Shown: one piece after another, positions 34,992-44,660 of the stretch
Layout: every line of letters starts with the position of its first letter
Numbering within the stretch: position 1 is the first letter of the stretch
Assembly: GCF_016937615.1 (NCBI RefSeq)
Contig: NZ_JAFHKI010000064.1
Span: forward strand, 31,421 to 95,420
Direction of reading: 5' to 3'
Length of the DNA stretch: 64,000 nucleotides
Source of the DNA: Pseudomonas lactucae
Lineage (GTDB): Bacteria; Pseudomonadota; Gammaproteobacteria; Pseudomonadales; Pseudomonadaceae
Made by a program: the position numbers and the translations under genes
Notes under the pieces: generated by a model
The model's input: only the letters and a program-made list of their open reading frames with translations
Told to the model about the DNA's origin: nothing
Databases searched by the model: none

Positions 34992-35713
34992 CGGCATACT
35001 CATGCAAAAAAGCCTGGATGGCACCCGCCACACCGTGAGGGTCCTCCAGAAGAAAAGCGTGACCGGCCTGTTCAATCAGGCCGATTTCTACATCGGGCAG
35101 CAAAGCCAACAGCGCACCGGCCGCTTCGGCGGGCACCAACTCGTCCATTCCGGCAAACAGGTGCAGTTGGGGCCCCATACGCCTGCAAGGCCTCGCGGGT
35201 ATCCAATTGCGCAAGCAGTCCAAGGCCGGCCATCAACTGGTTGGGCGATGTGTCTGGCGCACCACTGACCAACAATCGCCCGAGCCCGCGCGGGTCTTCG
35301 GCGCCTTTGGCACACAACAGTCCGAAGCGCTTGAGGGTGCCCTGAAGATCGGCTTGGCAACCGGCGAGGAACGCCTCGAAGGTTTCGCCGGGCATTGCAC
35401 TCGGCCAACCGTCACGGGCGACAAAACACGGGTTGCTCGCCAGGGTCAGCAGGCCCCGGCAACGCTCGCCGCGCCGTGCCGCCAGCTCGCTAGCCAGCAT
35501 GCCGCCAAGGGACCAGCCGCCCAGCCAGGCATTATCCGGCAACGTGGCATCGAGCTCGTCGAGCCATGCCTCCAGGTCGCTGGTATCCAGTGTGGGCAAC
35601 GGCTCCACGCACACCCGCAGGTGTTCATCCAGGCCTTGCAAGGCGGCGACCAACGGTTCCAGCGGCGAAATGCCAAGGCCCCAGCCGGGCAGCAGTATCA
35701 GTTGATCACGCAT
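34984..35713 (-). CDS. bioH: pimeloyl-ACP methyl ester esterase (apparent 1-base frameshift)
   Basis: The N-terminal frame from ATG 35713 ([20 protein letters not shown]) carries the oxyanion PGWG region and the nucleophile elbow [14 protein letters not shown]; the C-terminal frame carries [20 protein letters not shown] (Asp) and [13 protein letters not shown] (His). Restoring one C in the C run near 35172 joins them at [15 protein letters not shown] to give about 243 residues with the full Ser-Asp-His triad. Overlaps bioF by eight bases and bioC by eight. Confidence 0.9.
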
Positions 35714-36875
35714 GGGCGGGCTCCAACTGCAAACACCCTTCCAATGCGTTCAACAATAACTGCACTTGCGCTGCGCTATGGGCCGCGGTCAAGGTCACGC
35801 GCAGGCGCGCACTGCCGGCGGGCACGGTCGGTGGGCGGATCGCGGTGACCATCAGGCCGCGCTCGCGCAGCCGCTGGGACAAACGCACGGCCCTGGCGCT
35901 TTCGCCGACCAGGATCGGTTGGATCGGTGTGAAGCTGTCCATCAGTTCCAGGCCAAGCTGCTCGGCGCCCTGGCGGAATTGGCGGATCAGCCCATTGAGG
36001 TGCTCGCGCCGCCAATGTTCGGTGCGCAACAGCGTCAGGCTTTTCAGCGTGGCGCAAGCCAGCGCCGGCGGTTGGCTGGTGGTGTAAATGTAGGGACGGG
36101 CGAACTGGATCAGGCTTTCGATCAGCTCTTCACTGCCGGCCACGAACGCGCCGGCGGTACCGAAGCCCTTGCCAAGCGTGCCGACTAATACCGGCACATC
36201 CTCCTGGCTCAAGCCGAAATGCTCGACGATCCCGCCGCCGTTGGCCCCCAGCGGGCCGAAACCATGGGCGTCGTCGACCATCAACCAGGCGCCTTTGGCC
36301 TTGGCTTCTCGGGCCAACGCGGGCAGGTCGGCCAGATCGCCGTCCATGCTGAACACGCCATCGGTGACCACCAGGGTGTTGCCGGTGGCTTTCTCCAGGC
36401 GCTTGGCCAGGCTTGCCGCGTCGTTATGCAGGTAGCGATTGAACCGCGCGCCCGACAGCAAGCCGGCATCCAGCAGCGAGGCATGGTTGAGGCGGTCTTC
36501 GAGCACCGTATCGCCCTGGCCCACCAACGCCGTGACCGCGCCCAAATTGGCCATGTAGCCCGTGGTAAACAGCAACGCACGCGGTCGACCGGTCAGGTCG
36601 GCCAGGGCTTCTTCAAGTTCATGGTGCGGCGTGGCGTGCCCGACCACCAAGTGCGAAGCCCCACCGCCCACGCCCCAACGGGATGCACCGGCGCGCCAGG
36701 CTTCGATCACCTGCGGGTGATTGGCCAGGCCCAGGTAGTCATTGCTGCAGAATGCCAACAGCGGCTGGCCGTCCACCACCACTTCAGGGCCCTGGGGGCT
36801 CTGGAGCAGGGGACGATGACGGTAAAGGTGTTCGGCACGGCGGGCAGCGAGGCGCGCGGCGAGATCGAAAGACAT
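35706..36875 (-). CDS. bioF: 8-amino-7-oxononanoate synthase
   Basis: 389 residues. PLP enzyme of the alpha-oxoamine synthase family: [50 protein letters not shown] (Asp for PLP) and [15 protein letters not shown] with the Schiff-base Lys. It condenses pimeloyl-ACP with L-alanine. Second gene of the biotin operon, 56 bases after bioB. Confidence 0.96.
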   Translation of the reverse strand: MSFDLAARLAARRAEHLYRHRPLLQSPQGPEVVVDGQPLLAFCSNDYLGLANHPQVIEAWRAGASRWGVGGGASHLVVGHATPHHELEEALADLTGRPRALLFTTGYMANLGAVTALVGQGDTVLEDRLNHASLLDAGLLSGARFNRYLHNDAASLAKRLEKATGNTLVVTDGVFSMDGDLADLPALAREAKAKGAWLMVDDAHGFGPLGANGGGIVEHFGLSQEDVPVLVGTLGKGFGTAGAFVAGSEELIESLIQFARPYIYTTSQPPALACATLKSLTLLRTEHWRREHLNGLIRQFRQGAEQLGLELMDSFTPIQPILVGESARAVRLSQRLRERGLMVTAIRPPTVPAGSARLRVTLTAAHSAAQVQLLLNALEGCLQLEPAHA

Positions 36876-36931
36876 GCAGGCCTCGGACTAACAGGATTAA
36901 CTCGGTCAACAATGTGGGAGGCGCATTTCAA

Positions 36932-37986
36932 TCAAACGGCGGCGTTGTAGAACTGCTCGCTGCTCTTCTGCTCCACCAACGCCTGCTCGATCGCCGCCTG
37001 GTGCACTTCATCGGCGTGCTCTTCACGGGCTTCCGGCAGGATGCCCAGGCGCGCGAACAGCTGCATGTCCTTGTCGGCCTGCGGGTTGGCCGTGGTCAGC
37101 AGTTTGTCGCCGTAGAAGATCGAATTCGCGCCGGCAAAAAACGCCAGGGCCTGCATCTGCTCGTTCATCGCTTCACGCCGGCCGACAGCCGCACATGGGA
37201 TTGCGGCATCAGGATACGCGCCACCGCCAGCATGCGGATGAAGTCGAACGGGTCAATGTCCTCGGCGTTTTCCAACGGCGTACCCGCAACCTTCACCAGC
37301 ATGTTGATCGGCACCGATTCCGGGTGCTCCGGCAGGTTGGCCAGTTGGATCAGCAGGTTGGCGCGGTCGTCGAGGGACTCGCCCATGCCGAGGATGCCGC
37401 CCGAGCAGATCTTCATCCCCGACTCACGCACGTAGGCCAGGGTCTGCAGGCGCTCGCCGTAGGTGCGGGTAGTGATGATGCTGGCGTAGAACTCCGGCGA
37501 GGTGTCGAGGTTGTGGTTGTAGTAGTCGAGGCCGGCCTGGGCCAGCGCTTCGGTCTGGTCCTGATCGAGTCGACCGAGGGTCATGCAGGTTTCCAGGCCC
37601 ATGGCCTTAACCCCTTTGACCATCTGCAGCACGTAGGGCATGTCCTTGGCCGACGGGTGCTTCCAGGCCGCGCCCATGCAAAAACGCGTCGAGCCGATGG
37701 CCTTGGCGCGGGCGGCCTCTTCGAGGACCTTCTGCACCTCCATCAACTTTTCTTTTTCCAGGCCGGTGTTGTAGTGGCCCGACTGCGGACAATATTTGCA
37801 ATCTTCCGGGCAGGCGCCGGTCTTGATCGACAGCAGGGTCGACACCTGCACCCGGTTGGCGTCGAAATGCGCGCGGTGCACAGTCTGCGCCTGGAACAAC
37901 AGGTCATTGAACGGTTGCACGAACAGTGCTTTGACTTCGGCCAGGGACCAATCGTGACGCAGGGTGGCAGTGGTGCTGGCGCTCAT
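36932..37986 (-). CDS. bioB: biotin synthase (apparent 1-base frameshift near C-terminus)
   Basis: N-terminal frame from ATG 37986 holds the radical SAM motif [29 protein letters not shown], and ends in LSAG. The next frame resumes at [20 protein letters not shown] and continues [19 protein letters not shown] to the stop at 36932. One C missing near 37178 explains the break (GGCCG read as GGCG). Restored length about 351, normal for BioB, which inserts sulfur into dethiobiotin. Confidence 0.92.
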
Positions 37987-38078
37987 GGGCGATTCCTTGG
38001 TTATGCTTTGGCTGGCGCTGCGGGAAGGGCAATACCCACAGGCACGACACGGATGCTCGGCATATTTAAGGAAGATTC

Positions 38079-38816
38079 ATGCACTGTCAACCAAAGTACA
38101 AACATGAAGTTTACATCTGGTTAAAAAACACACAACCCTGTTTAATCTGCGATGAACCCACCGAAACGGCCGATTCGGTGTGCAACGCCTGCGAAACCGA
38201 GCTGCCCTGGCTGATGGAGCACTGCGAGGTCTGTGCGTTGCCCTTGCCGATGGACGGTCTGGTCTGCGGCCAATGCCAGCAACAACCACCGGCCTTTAAA
38301 CAGGTGGTCGCCCCCTGGACCTACAGCTTTCCCGTCGACAGCCTCATCAGCCGCTTCAAGCATCAGGCGCGCTGGCCTCTCGGGCATCTGCTGGGACGTT
38401 TATTGGGACAACACCTGCAACACCGCTTCGACAACACGTCATTGCCCCGCCCGCACGCATTACTGCCGGTGCCCATGGCGCGCAGACGCCTGCGCGAACG
38501 CGGCTATAACCAGGCATTGATGCTGGCGCGCTGGCTCAGCGCCGACCTGAACATCGCCTGCGATGAACACCTGTTATTACGTCCCCATGAGACCGTGGCG
38601 CAGCAAGCGCTCGACGCCAAGACGCGCAAACGCAACCTGCTCGGCGCGTTTGCCCTGGCGGCCGACGCCCAGGTGCAAGACCGTCATTTTGCGTTGGTGG
38701 ACGACGTGCTCACCACCGGCGCCACCGCCCACAGCCTGGCGCGCCTGTTGATAAATGCCGGTGCCAGGCAAGTCGACGTGTACTGCCTGGCCCGCACGCC
38801 CAAGCCAGGCACTTGA
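38079..38816 (+). CDS. comF: ComF-family amidophosphoribosyltransferase-like protein
   Basis: 245 residues from ATG 38079 (AAGGA six bases upstream; no later in-frame start fits). Double Cys zinc finger at the N-terminus (CLICDEPTETADSVCNAC and CEVCALPL...CGQCQQ) and a PRTase domain: LLPVPMARRRLRERGYNQAL and the PRPP loop FALVDDVLTTGATAHSLARL. ComF proteins act in DNA uptake or its aftermath in competent bacteria. Divergent from bioB with only 92 bases between starts. Confidence 0.9.
   Translation: MHCQPKYKHEVYIWLKNTQPCLICDEPTETADSVCNACETELPWLMEHCEVCALPLPMDGLVCGQCQQQPPAFKQVVAPWTYSFPVDSLISRFKHQARWPLGHLLGRLLGQHLQHRFDNTSLPRPHALLPVPMARRRLRERGYNQALMLARWLSADLNIACDEHLLLRPHETVAQQALDAKTRKRNLLGAFALAADAQVQDRHFALVDDVLTTGATAHSLARLLINAGARQVDVYCLARTPKPGT
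38084..38116 (-). promoter_or_regulatory. BirA-type biotin operator and bioB promoter
   Basis: On the minus strand the half-sites ATGTAAACT and GGTTGACAG are separated by 15 bases, close to the BirA consensus TTGTAAACC-N15-GGTTTACAA. The second half-site contains a perfect -35 box TTGACA facing bioB, with TTAAAT/AAATAT as possible -10 sequences 15-17 bases further on. BirA-biotinyl-AMP bound here would block bioB transcription. The site lies inside the first 13 codons of divergent comF, so comF expression may also respond to biotin. Confidence 0.75.
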
Positions 38817-38868
38817 CTCTCATGCCCGGCAGCCGCAACGTCCACTTATTCCACAGCAGTGTGCGCCC

Positions 38869-39633
38869 ATGTCTCTACCCCCCTCTCTCAGCCAACATAT
38901 CGTTCGCCGCCCCCAGCGCATCGCCCTGCTCGCGCATATCGCCGAACAGGGCTCCATTACCCGTGCCGCCAAGAGTGCCGGGTTGAGCTACAAGGCGGCC
39001 TGGGATGCCATCGACGAGTTGAACAATCTGGCGCAAAAACCCCTGGTGGAACGCAGCGTCGGCGGCAAAGGCGGCGGCGGTGCCAGGCTCACGGCCGAAG
39101 GTGAACGGGTACTGCGTCTCTACCAACGCCTGCAAGTGCTGCAGGCCCAGGTGCTGGGCTCGGACGAAGCGGCCAGCGACTTCAACCTGCTCGGGCGCCT
39201 GATGCTGCGCACCAGCGCGCGCAACCAGTTACACGGCCAGGTCATTGCGATTGAACGCCATGGCCGCAACGACCTGATCCGCCTGCAACTGGCGGGCGGG
39301 CTGACGCTGGATGCCCACATCACCCACGACAGCACCCAGCGGCTGGAGCTGGAGTCGGGCGTTGAAGTGGTCGCGTTGATCAAGGCTGGCTGGCTGGAGT
39401 TGCTCGCGCCCCATGACACTGCAACACCTGGACACAATTGCATGACTGGCACCGTCGACACGATTCTCGATGCCGAGGACGGCCCCAGCGAAGTGCGCAT
39501 CGCCCTGCCCACTGGCCAGGTTTTGTGCGCATTGGCCCAGCCTGACGCACTCAAGGCCATGGGCGTCGCCGATGGCCGGGCGGTCCGCGTGCAATTCGCT
39601 CCCGGCCATGTGCTGCTCGGCACACCGGTTTAA
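38869..39633 (+). CDS. modE: ModE-type molybdate-responsive regulator
   Basis: 254 residues from ATG 38869. N-terminal winged helix (ALLAHIAEQGSITRAAKSAG and SYKAAWDAIDELNN, then GGKGGGGARLTAEGERVL) and two C-terminal TOBE/MOP-like molybdate-binding repeats (SARNQLHGQVIAIERHGRND and TPGHNCMTGTVDTILDAEDG). It normally represses molybdate uptake when molybdate is plentiful. No mod genes are in the window; position beside comF and srkA agrees with the PA0486-PA0489 order. Confidence 0.92.
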   Translation: MSLPPSLSQHIVRRPQRIALLAHIAEQGSITRAAKSAGLSYKAAWDAIDELNNLAQKPLVERSVGGKGGGGARLTAEGERVLRLYQRLQVLQAQVLGSDEAASDFNLLGRLMLRTSARNQLHGQVIAIERHGRNDLIRLQLAGGLTLDAHITHDSTQRLELESGVEVVALIKAGWLELLAPHDTATPGHNCMTGTVDTILDAEDGPSEVRIALPTGQVLCALAQPDALKAMGVADGRAVRVQFAPGHVLLGTPV

Positions 39634-39713
39634 ACCTCGCCCGTCTTCAAACCGCAACAATTTCGTCACAGCGGCTGCTTAAGGTGTTCGCAAAAAGCAC
39701 GCAAGGAGCCGTG

Positions 39714-41612
39714 ATGAGCCTGTTAGAAGAAAACCAAGCCACCGACCTCGAACAGATGGTCGGCCTCACCCGCCGCCGCTTTATCGGCGCCGGCGCCCTG
39801 TGCGGTGCCGCAATGTTCCTGGGCGGCAACCTGCTCAGCCGCAGCGCCCTGGCCGTGAACGCCGCGTCCGCCAGCCCGCTGCTGGGTTTCACCAGCATCG
39901 CCGCCGCCACCAGCGACACCATTACCCTGCCTCCGGGCTACAGCGCTTCGGTGCTGATCAGTTGGGGCCAGCCGCTGCACAAGAACGCCCCGGCGTTCGA
40001 CCCCTCCGGCAACGGCACGGCCAAGGCCCAGGAGCAGCAGTTCGGCGACAACAACGATGGCATGAGCCTGTTCGCCTTCCCCGGCGACGACAATCGCGCA
40101 CTGATGGCGATCAACAACGAATACACCAACTACCGCTACCTCTACGCCCACGGCGGCGCGCCGCAATCGGCCGAAGACGTGCACAAGGCCCAGGCCAGCG
40201 AAGGCGTGTCGGTGATCGAAGTACGGCGCAAGGGCGACACCTGGCAGTTCGTCCAGGACTCGCGCTACAACCGGCGCATTCACGGCAACTCGCCGATCCG
40301 CCTCGGCGGCCCCGCCGCCGGCCACGACTGGCTGAAAACCAGCGCCGACAAATCCGGTAAAAGCGTGCTCGGCACCTTCCAGAACTGCGCCAACGGCAAG
40401 ACGCCGTGGGGCACTTACCTGACCTGTGAAGAGAACTTCACCGACTGCTTCGGCAGCAGCAACCCACAACAAGCGTTCGATGCCGGGCAGAAACGCTACG
40501 GCGTGGTTGCCGCCAGCAAAGATATCAACTGGCACCTGCACGACCCGCGCTTCGACATGGCCAAGAACCCCAACGAACTCAATCGCCATGGCTGGGTGGT
40601 GGAGATCGACCCGTTCGACCCGCAATCCACCCCGGTCAAGCGCACCGCCCTGGGCCGCTTCAAGCACGAAAACGCGGCGCTGGCCGAAACCCGCGATGGC
40701 CGCGCCGTGGTGTACATGGGCGACGATGAACGCGGTGAGTTCATCTACAAGTTCGTCAGCCGCGACACGATCAACCACAAGAACCCCAAGGCCAACAAAG
40801 ACCTGCTCGACCACGGCACGTTGTATGTGGCGATCTTCGACGCGGGCGACGGCGATGCCGATCATCCAAAGGGCAAAGGCCAGTGGGTCGAGCTGACCCA
40901 TGGCAAAAACGGCATCGACGCAAGCACAGGCTTCGCCAGCCAGGCCGAAGTGTTGATCCACGCGCGCCTGGCAGCCAGCGTGGTCAAAGCCACGCGCATG
41001 GACCGCCCGGAATGGATCGTGGTCAGCCCCACGGACGGCCAGGTCTATTGCACCCTGACCAACAATGCCAAGCGCGGCGAGGACGGCCAGCCGGTGGGCG
41101 GCCCCAACCCACGGGAGAAGAACGTCTACGGCCAGATCCTGCGCTGGAAAGCCAATGCCGATGACCACGGTGCAGCGGACTTCAGCTGGGACCTGTTTGT
41201 GGTGGCCGGCAACCCAGGCGTGCACGCGGGCAAGCCCAAGGGCGGTTCGTCCAACATCAACCCGCAGAACATGTTCAACAGCCCCGACGGCCTGGGTTTC
41301 GACAAGGCCGGGCGCCTGTGGATCCTCACCGATGGCGACTACAGCAACGCGGGTGACTTTGCGGGGATGGGTAACAACCAGATGCTTTGCGCTGACCCGA
41401 GCACCGGTGAAATCCGCCGCTTCATGGTCGGGCCGGTGGCGTGTGAGGTGACGGGAATCAGCTTCTCGCCGGATCAGAAGACGCTGTTCGTGGGGATTCA
41501 GCATCCGGGCGAAACCGGTGGTTCGACCTGGCCGGAGCATTTGCCGAACGGCAAGCCGCGGTCGTCGGTGATGGCGATTCGGCGGGATGATGGTGGGGTC
41601 GTCGGCGCCTGA
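39714..41612 (+). CDS. phoX: PhoX-family phosphatase (DUF839), Tat-exported
   Basis: 632 residues from ATG 39714 with AAGGAG five bases upstream. Twin-arginine signal TRRRFIGAGALCGAAMFLGG near residues 19-38 and AxA-like cleavage SALAVNA. The mature part has the DUF839/PhoX layout: FDPSGNG, MAINNEYTN (calcium and iron ligands), GRFKHENAALAETRDGRAVV, VYMGDDERGEFIYKFVS, and NSPDGLGFDKAGRLWILTDG. PhoX enzymes are calcium-dependent periplasmic phosphomonoesterases induced by phosphate starvation. I see no clear Pho box in the 80 bases upstream. Confidence 0.9.
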   Translation: MSLLEENQATDLEQMVGLTRRRFIGAGALCGAAMFLGGNLLSRSALAVNAASASPLLGFTSIAAATSDTITLPPGYSASVLISWGQPLHKNAPAFDPSGNGTAKAQEQQFGDNNDGMSLFAFPGDDNRALMAINNEYTNYRYLYAHGGAPQSAEDVHKAQASEGVSVIEVRRKGDTWQFVQDSRYNRRIHGNSPIRLGGPAAGHDWLKTSADKSGKSVLGTFQNCANGKTPWGTYLTCEENFTDCFGSSNPQQAFDAGQKRYGVVAASKDINWHLHDPRFDMAKNPNELNRHGWVVEIDPFDPQSTPVKRTALGRFKHENAALAETRDGRAVVYMGDDERGEFIYKFVSRDTINHKNPKANKDLLDHGTLYVAIFDAGDGDADHPKGKGQWVELTHGKNGIDASTGFASQAEVLIHARLAASVVKATRMDRPEWIVVSPTDGQVYCTLTNNAKRGEDGQPVGGPNPREKNVYGQILRWKANADDHGAADFSWDLFVVAGNPGVHAGKPKGGSSNINPQNMFNSPDGLGFDKAGRLWILTDGDYSNAGDFAGMGNNQMLCADPSTGEIRRFMVGPVACEVTGISFSPDQKTLFVGIQHPGETGGSTWPEHLPNGKPRSSVMAIRRDDGGVVGA

Positions 41613-41618
41613 CAGGAC

Positions 41619-41706
41619 CTCATCGGGGGCAAGCCCCCTCCCACAATTGACCGCATTCCTACAGGATAAACGCGGTTACCTGTGGGAGGGGGCTTGCTCC
41701 CGATGG
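41619..41706. repeat. REPIN (inverted REP pair)
   Basis: CATCGGGGGCAAGCCCCCTC near 41621 and its inverted partner GTGGGAGGGGGCTTGCTCCC near 41682, about 40 bases apart. Lies between phoX and srkA. Confidence 0.9.
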
Positions 41707-41791
41707 CAATAGCACAGCCACCACCTATCTCTGGCCCGGTGCGTTACCATACCGGGCCGGACGCGGCGACCTGCTGCGCGCAGGAGTTCGC

Positions 41792-42764
41792 ATGGCCCAC
41801 CCGTTTGAAACACTCACCCCCGACCTGGTCCTCGACGCCGTCGAAAGTATCGGTTTCCTCAGCGATGCTCGCATCCTGGCGCTCAACAGCTATGAAAACC
41901 GCGTCTACCAAGTGGGTATCGAAGACTCCGAACCGCTGATCGCCAAGTTCTATCGTCCCAGCGCTGGACCAACGAGGCGATCCTCGAAGAACACCGCTTC
42001 ACCTTCGAACTGGCCGAATGCGACGTGCCGGTGGTGGCGCCCCTTATCCACAACGGCGCAAGCCTGTTCGAACACCAGGGTTTCCGCTTCACCCTGTTCC
42101 CCCGCCGGGGCGGCCGTGCGCCGGAGCCGGGCAATCTCGATCAGCTCTATCGCCTCGGGCAATTGCTCGGGCGCCTGCACGCGGTGGGCTCCACCCGCCC
42201 GTTCGAGCACCGCGAAGCGTTGGGCGTAAAGAACTTCGGCCACGATTCCCTCGCCACCCTGCTCGAAGGCAATTTCATTCCCAAGAGCCTGCTGCCAGCC
42301 TACGAGTCCGTGGCCCGCGACCTGCTCAAGCGCGTGGAAGAGGTGTACAAGGCCACGCCGCACAAGAACATCCGCATGCACGGCGATTGCCACCCCGGCA
42401 ACATGATGTGCCGTGATGAGATGTTTCATATCGTCGACCTGGACGACTGCCGCATGGGCCCGGCGGTGCAGGACTTGTGGATGATGCTCGCCGCGATCGC
42501 CAGGAATGCCTGGGGCAATTGTCGGAACTGATGGACGGCTACCAGGAATTCCATGACTTCGACCCGCGCGAACTGGCACTGATCGAACCGCTGCGCGCGT
42601 TGCGCCTGATGCACTACAGCGCCTGGCTGGCGCGGCGTTGGGACGACCCGGCGTTTCCGCACAGCTTTCCGTGGTTCGGCAGCGAGCGGTATTGGGGGGA
42701 TCAGGTGCTGGCGTTGCGCGAGCAGCTGTCGGCGCTCAACGAAGAACCCCTGAAACTCTTCTGA
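41792..42764 (+). CDS. srkA: stress response kinase A (YihE/RdoA), two apparent 1-base frameshifts
   Basis: Three frames read as one protein of about 324 residues: MAHPFETLTPDLVLDAVESI to IAKFYRP; then RWTNEAILEEHRFTFEL-type sequence through VVAPLIHNGASLFEHQGFRF to DLWMMLAG; then DRQECLGQLSELMDGYQEFH to the stop at 42764. Losses of one C near 41959 (CCCC read as CCC) and one G near 42492 explain the breaks. Kinase features of the aminoglycoside phosphotransferase/choline kinase fold: IRMHGDCHPGNMMCRDE (catalytic HGDxHxxN) and HIVDLDDCRMGPAVQDLW (metal-binding D-D). SrkA is a protein kinase that protects against envelope stress death. Confidence 0.9.
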
Positions 42765-42779
42765 CCGCTTTGGCTTTTC

Positions 42780-42805
42780 GTGGGAGGGGCTTGCCCCCTC
42801 CCACA
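42780..42805. repeat. compact REP hairpin
   Basis: GTGGGAGGGGCTTGCC and GCCCCCTCCCACA arms almost abut, forming one short hairpin 16 bases after srkA; it may also work as its terminator. Confidence 0.75.
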
Positions 42806-42884
42806 TGAAGCAAAGCAGGTCCCACGGACTGACAAATATCCTTACAATCACGCCTTTGTCAGCTGCCTGAGCAAGGATTCTGCA

Positions 42885-43769
42885 ATGCACGCCGCCAACC
42901 CCCGCAAGGGTTACATCCTGGGCCTGAGTGCCTATGTCATCTGGGGCTTGTTCCCGCTCTACTTCAAAGCCATCGCCAGCGTACCCGCCGCCGAGATCAT
43001 CGTGCACCGCGTGCTGTGGTCGGCGCTGTTCGGCGGTTTGCTGTTGATGGTGTGGAAGCACCCCGGCTGGTTCCGCGAGCTGCGCGACAACCCCAGGCGC
43101 CTGGCGATTCTGGCCTTGAGCGGATCGTTGATTGCGGCCAACTGGCTGACCTACGTGTGGTCGGTGAACACCGGGCGCATGCTTGAAGCGAGCCTGGGTT
43201 ATTACATCAACCCGCTGGTGAATGTGCTGCTCGGCATGCTGCTCCTCGGCGAACGCCTGCGTCGTTTGCAATGGGTAGCGGTGGGGCTGGCCGCTGTGGG
43301 TGTGGCGCAGCAGGTGTGGCAGGTCGGCAGTTTGCCGTGGGTGTCGCTGGCGCTGGCGCTGACCTTTGGCTTCTATGGCCTGATCCGCAAACAGGCCCCG
43401 GTCAAGGCCCTGCCGGGCCTGGTGGTGGAAACCTGGATGCTGGTGCCGATTGCCGTTGCGTGGTTGCTGTTCAATCCGACGGCCCACAGTGCGCAGCTTG
43501 AGTTCTGGAGTACGTCCGAAGCCTGGTGGTTGGTGGCTGCTGGCCCGGTGACGCTGATCCCGCTGGTGTGCTTCAACGCCGCCGCGCGGCATTTGCCATA
43601 CACGGCCCTGGGCTTCTTGCAGTACGTGGCGCCGACCCTGGTGTTGCTGGAGGCCGTCTTGTTGTTCGGGGAACACCTGGCCCCAAGCACGCTGCTCGCC
43701 TTCGCCTTTATCTGGGCCGGCCTGGTGGTCTATAGCGTGGATGCCTGGCTGACCGTGCGCAAACGCTGA
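42885..43769 (+). CDS. rarD: RarD-type EamA-family permease
   Basis: 294 residues from ATG 42885 (AAGGA upstream). Ten predicted membrane helices and the RarD signatures KGYILGLSAYVIWGLFPLYF, EIIVHRVLWSALF, ANWLTYVWSVNTGRMLEASL and GYYINPLVNVLLGMLLLGER. Transporter of the drug/metabolite superfamily; substrate unknown (the E. coli name comes from chloramphenicol sensitivity). Confidence 0.93.
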   Translation: MHAANPRKGYILGLSAYVIWGLFPLYFKAIASVPAAEIIVHRVLWSALFGGLLLMVWKHPGWFRELRDNPRRLAILALSGSLIAANWLTYVWSVNTGRMLEASLGYYINPLVNVLLGMLLLGERLRRLQWVAVGLAAVGVAQQVWQVGSLPWVSLALALTFGFYGLIRKQAPVKALPGLVVETWMLVPIAVAWLLFNPTAHSAQLEFWSTSEAWWLVAAGPVTLIPLVCFNAAARHLPYTALGFLQYVAPTLVLLEAVLLFGEHLAPSTLLAFAFIWAGLVVYSVDAWLTVRKR

Positions 43770-43880
43770 TCAAATAACGTACAGACCTCTGCAAACCACA
43801 GCAGGCTTGGCTTGCAGAGATCAACCCCAAGGTTATCCACAGGCCCATGCAAGTTTTCCATGCATAACCTTGCGGGCCGA

Positions 43881-44393
43881 CTATTCCTCGTTGTGCAGCT
43901 CTACCATCAAGTCATCGGCCAAGGTTTCCAGGCATTCCTGCAACTTATCCAGAGACAAGGTCGACGGTACCTGCAGCAGCGCCTCGGCGGTGAACAGCGG
44001 ATCACCGCTCATCGGCGCCGGCCGCACATCGGTGCTCAAACGCTCCAGGTTCACCCCCTGCTTGCTCAACAACGCCGTGATTTCACGCACGATGCCCGAG
44101 CGGTCATTGCCCACCAGGGTCATCACAATCGGCTTGGACGCCAGGGCTTGACCGGTACTCCCCTCACCCACCAACACTCGAATGCCGTGTGTGGATAAGT
44201 CCTCCAACGCCCCCACCAACGCCTGGCGGTGCTCCGCAGGTACGCTGACCCGCAGGATCCCGGCGAACTGCCCGGCCATATGGGCCATGCGGCTTTCCAG
44301 CCAGTTGCCACCGTGGGCGGCAATGTTCTGCGCGATACGTTCAACCAGGCCGGGTTTGTCGGCGGCGATAATTGTGAGTACAAGATGGTCCAT
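43881..44393 (-). CDS. GcvR-like tandem ACT-domain protein
   Basis: 170 residues. Two ACT domains: MDHLVLTIIAADKPGLVERI at the N-terminus and KPIVMTLVGNDRSGIVREIT from about residue 87. GcvR of E. coli has the same layout and represses the glycine cleavage operon by binding GcvA. It is convergent with rarD and divergent from glcB with 267 bases between starts. Confidence 0.85.
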   Translation of the reverse strand: MDHLVLTIIAADKPGLVERIAQNIAAHGGNWLESRMAHMAGQFAGILRVSVPAEHRQALVGALEDLSTHGIRVLVGEGSTGQALASKPIVMTLVGNDRSGIVREITALLSKQGVNLERLSTDVRPAPMSGDPLFTAEALLQVPSTLSLDKLQECLETLADDLMVELHNEE

Positions 44394-44660
44394 GGCGAAG
44401 CCCTCTGGAATTCAATCTACAAGGTGGACCCGAGGGCCACCGAACACAAATCGTGTACCATTTTTATATTTATCTGGAACAATCGAATAGTTTTTTGAGA
44501 ACATCCGGTTCTCCGCTGTGACCGTACGACCAAAGTGGGTCGCTAAACGACGTATTTAGTCTAATTTTCACAACCGCAAGCCATCATGTAGTATGCCCAA
44601 CCGAGCACTACATAATGAAAATCTGAAACAGCGCATAAGCTCCGCAGAGTGAGGCAAGAG

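Noticed and set aside
33502..37986. Biotin auxotrophy through decay of bioH and bioB
   Set aside because: Both breaks are single-base losses in GC runs like ten others in the window, with perfectly conserved flanks; sequencing error is more likely.
39723..41540. 605-aa minus-strand frame opposite phoX
   Set aside because: Antisense shadow; the Tat-signal PhoX protein on the + strand is clearly the gene.
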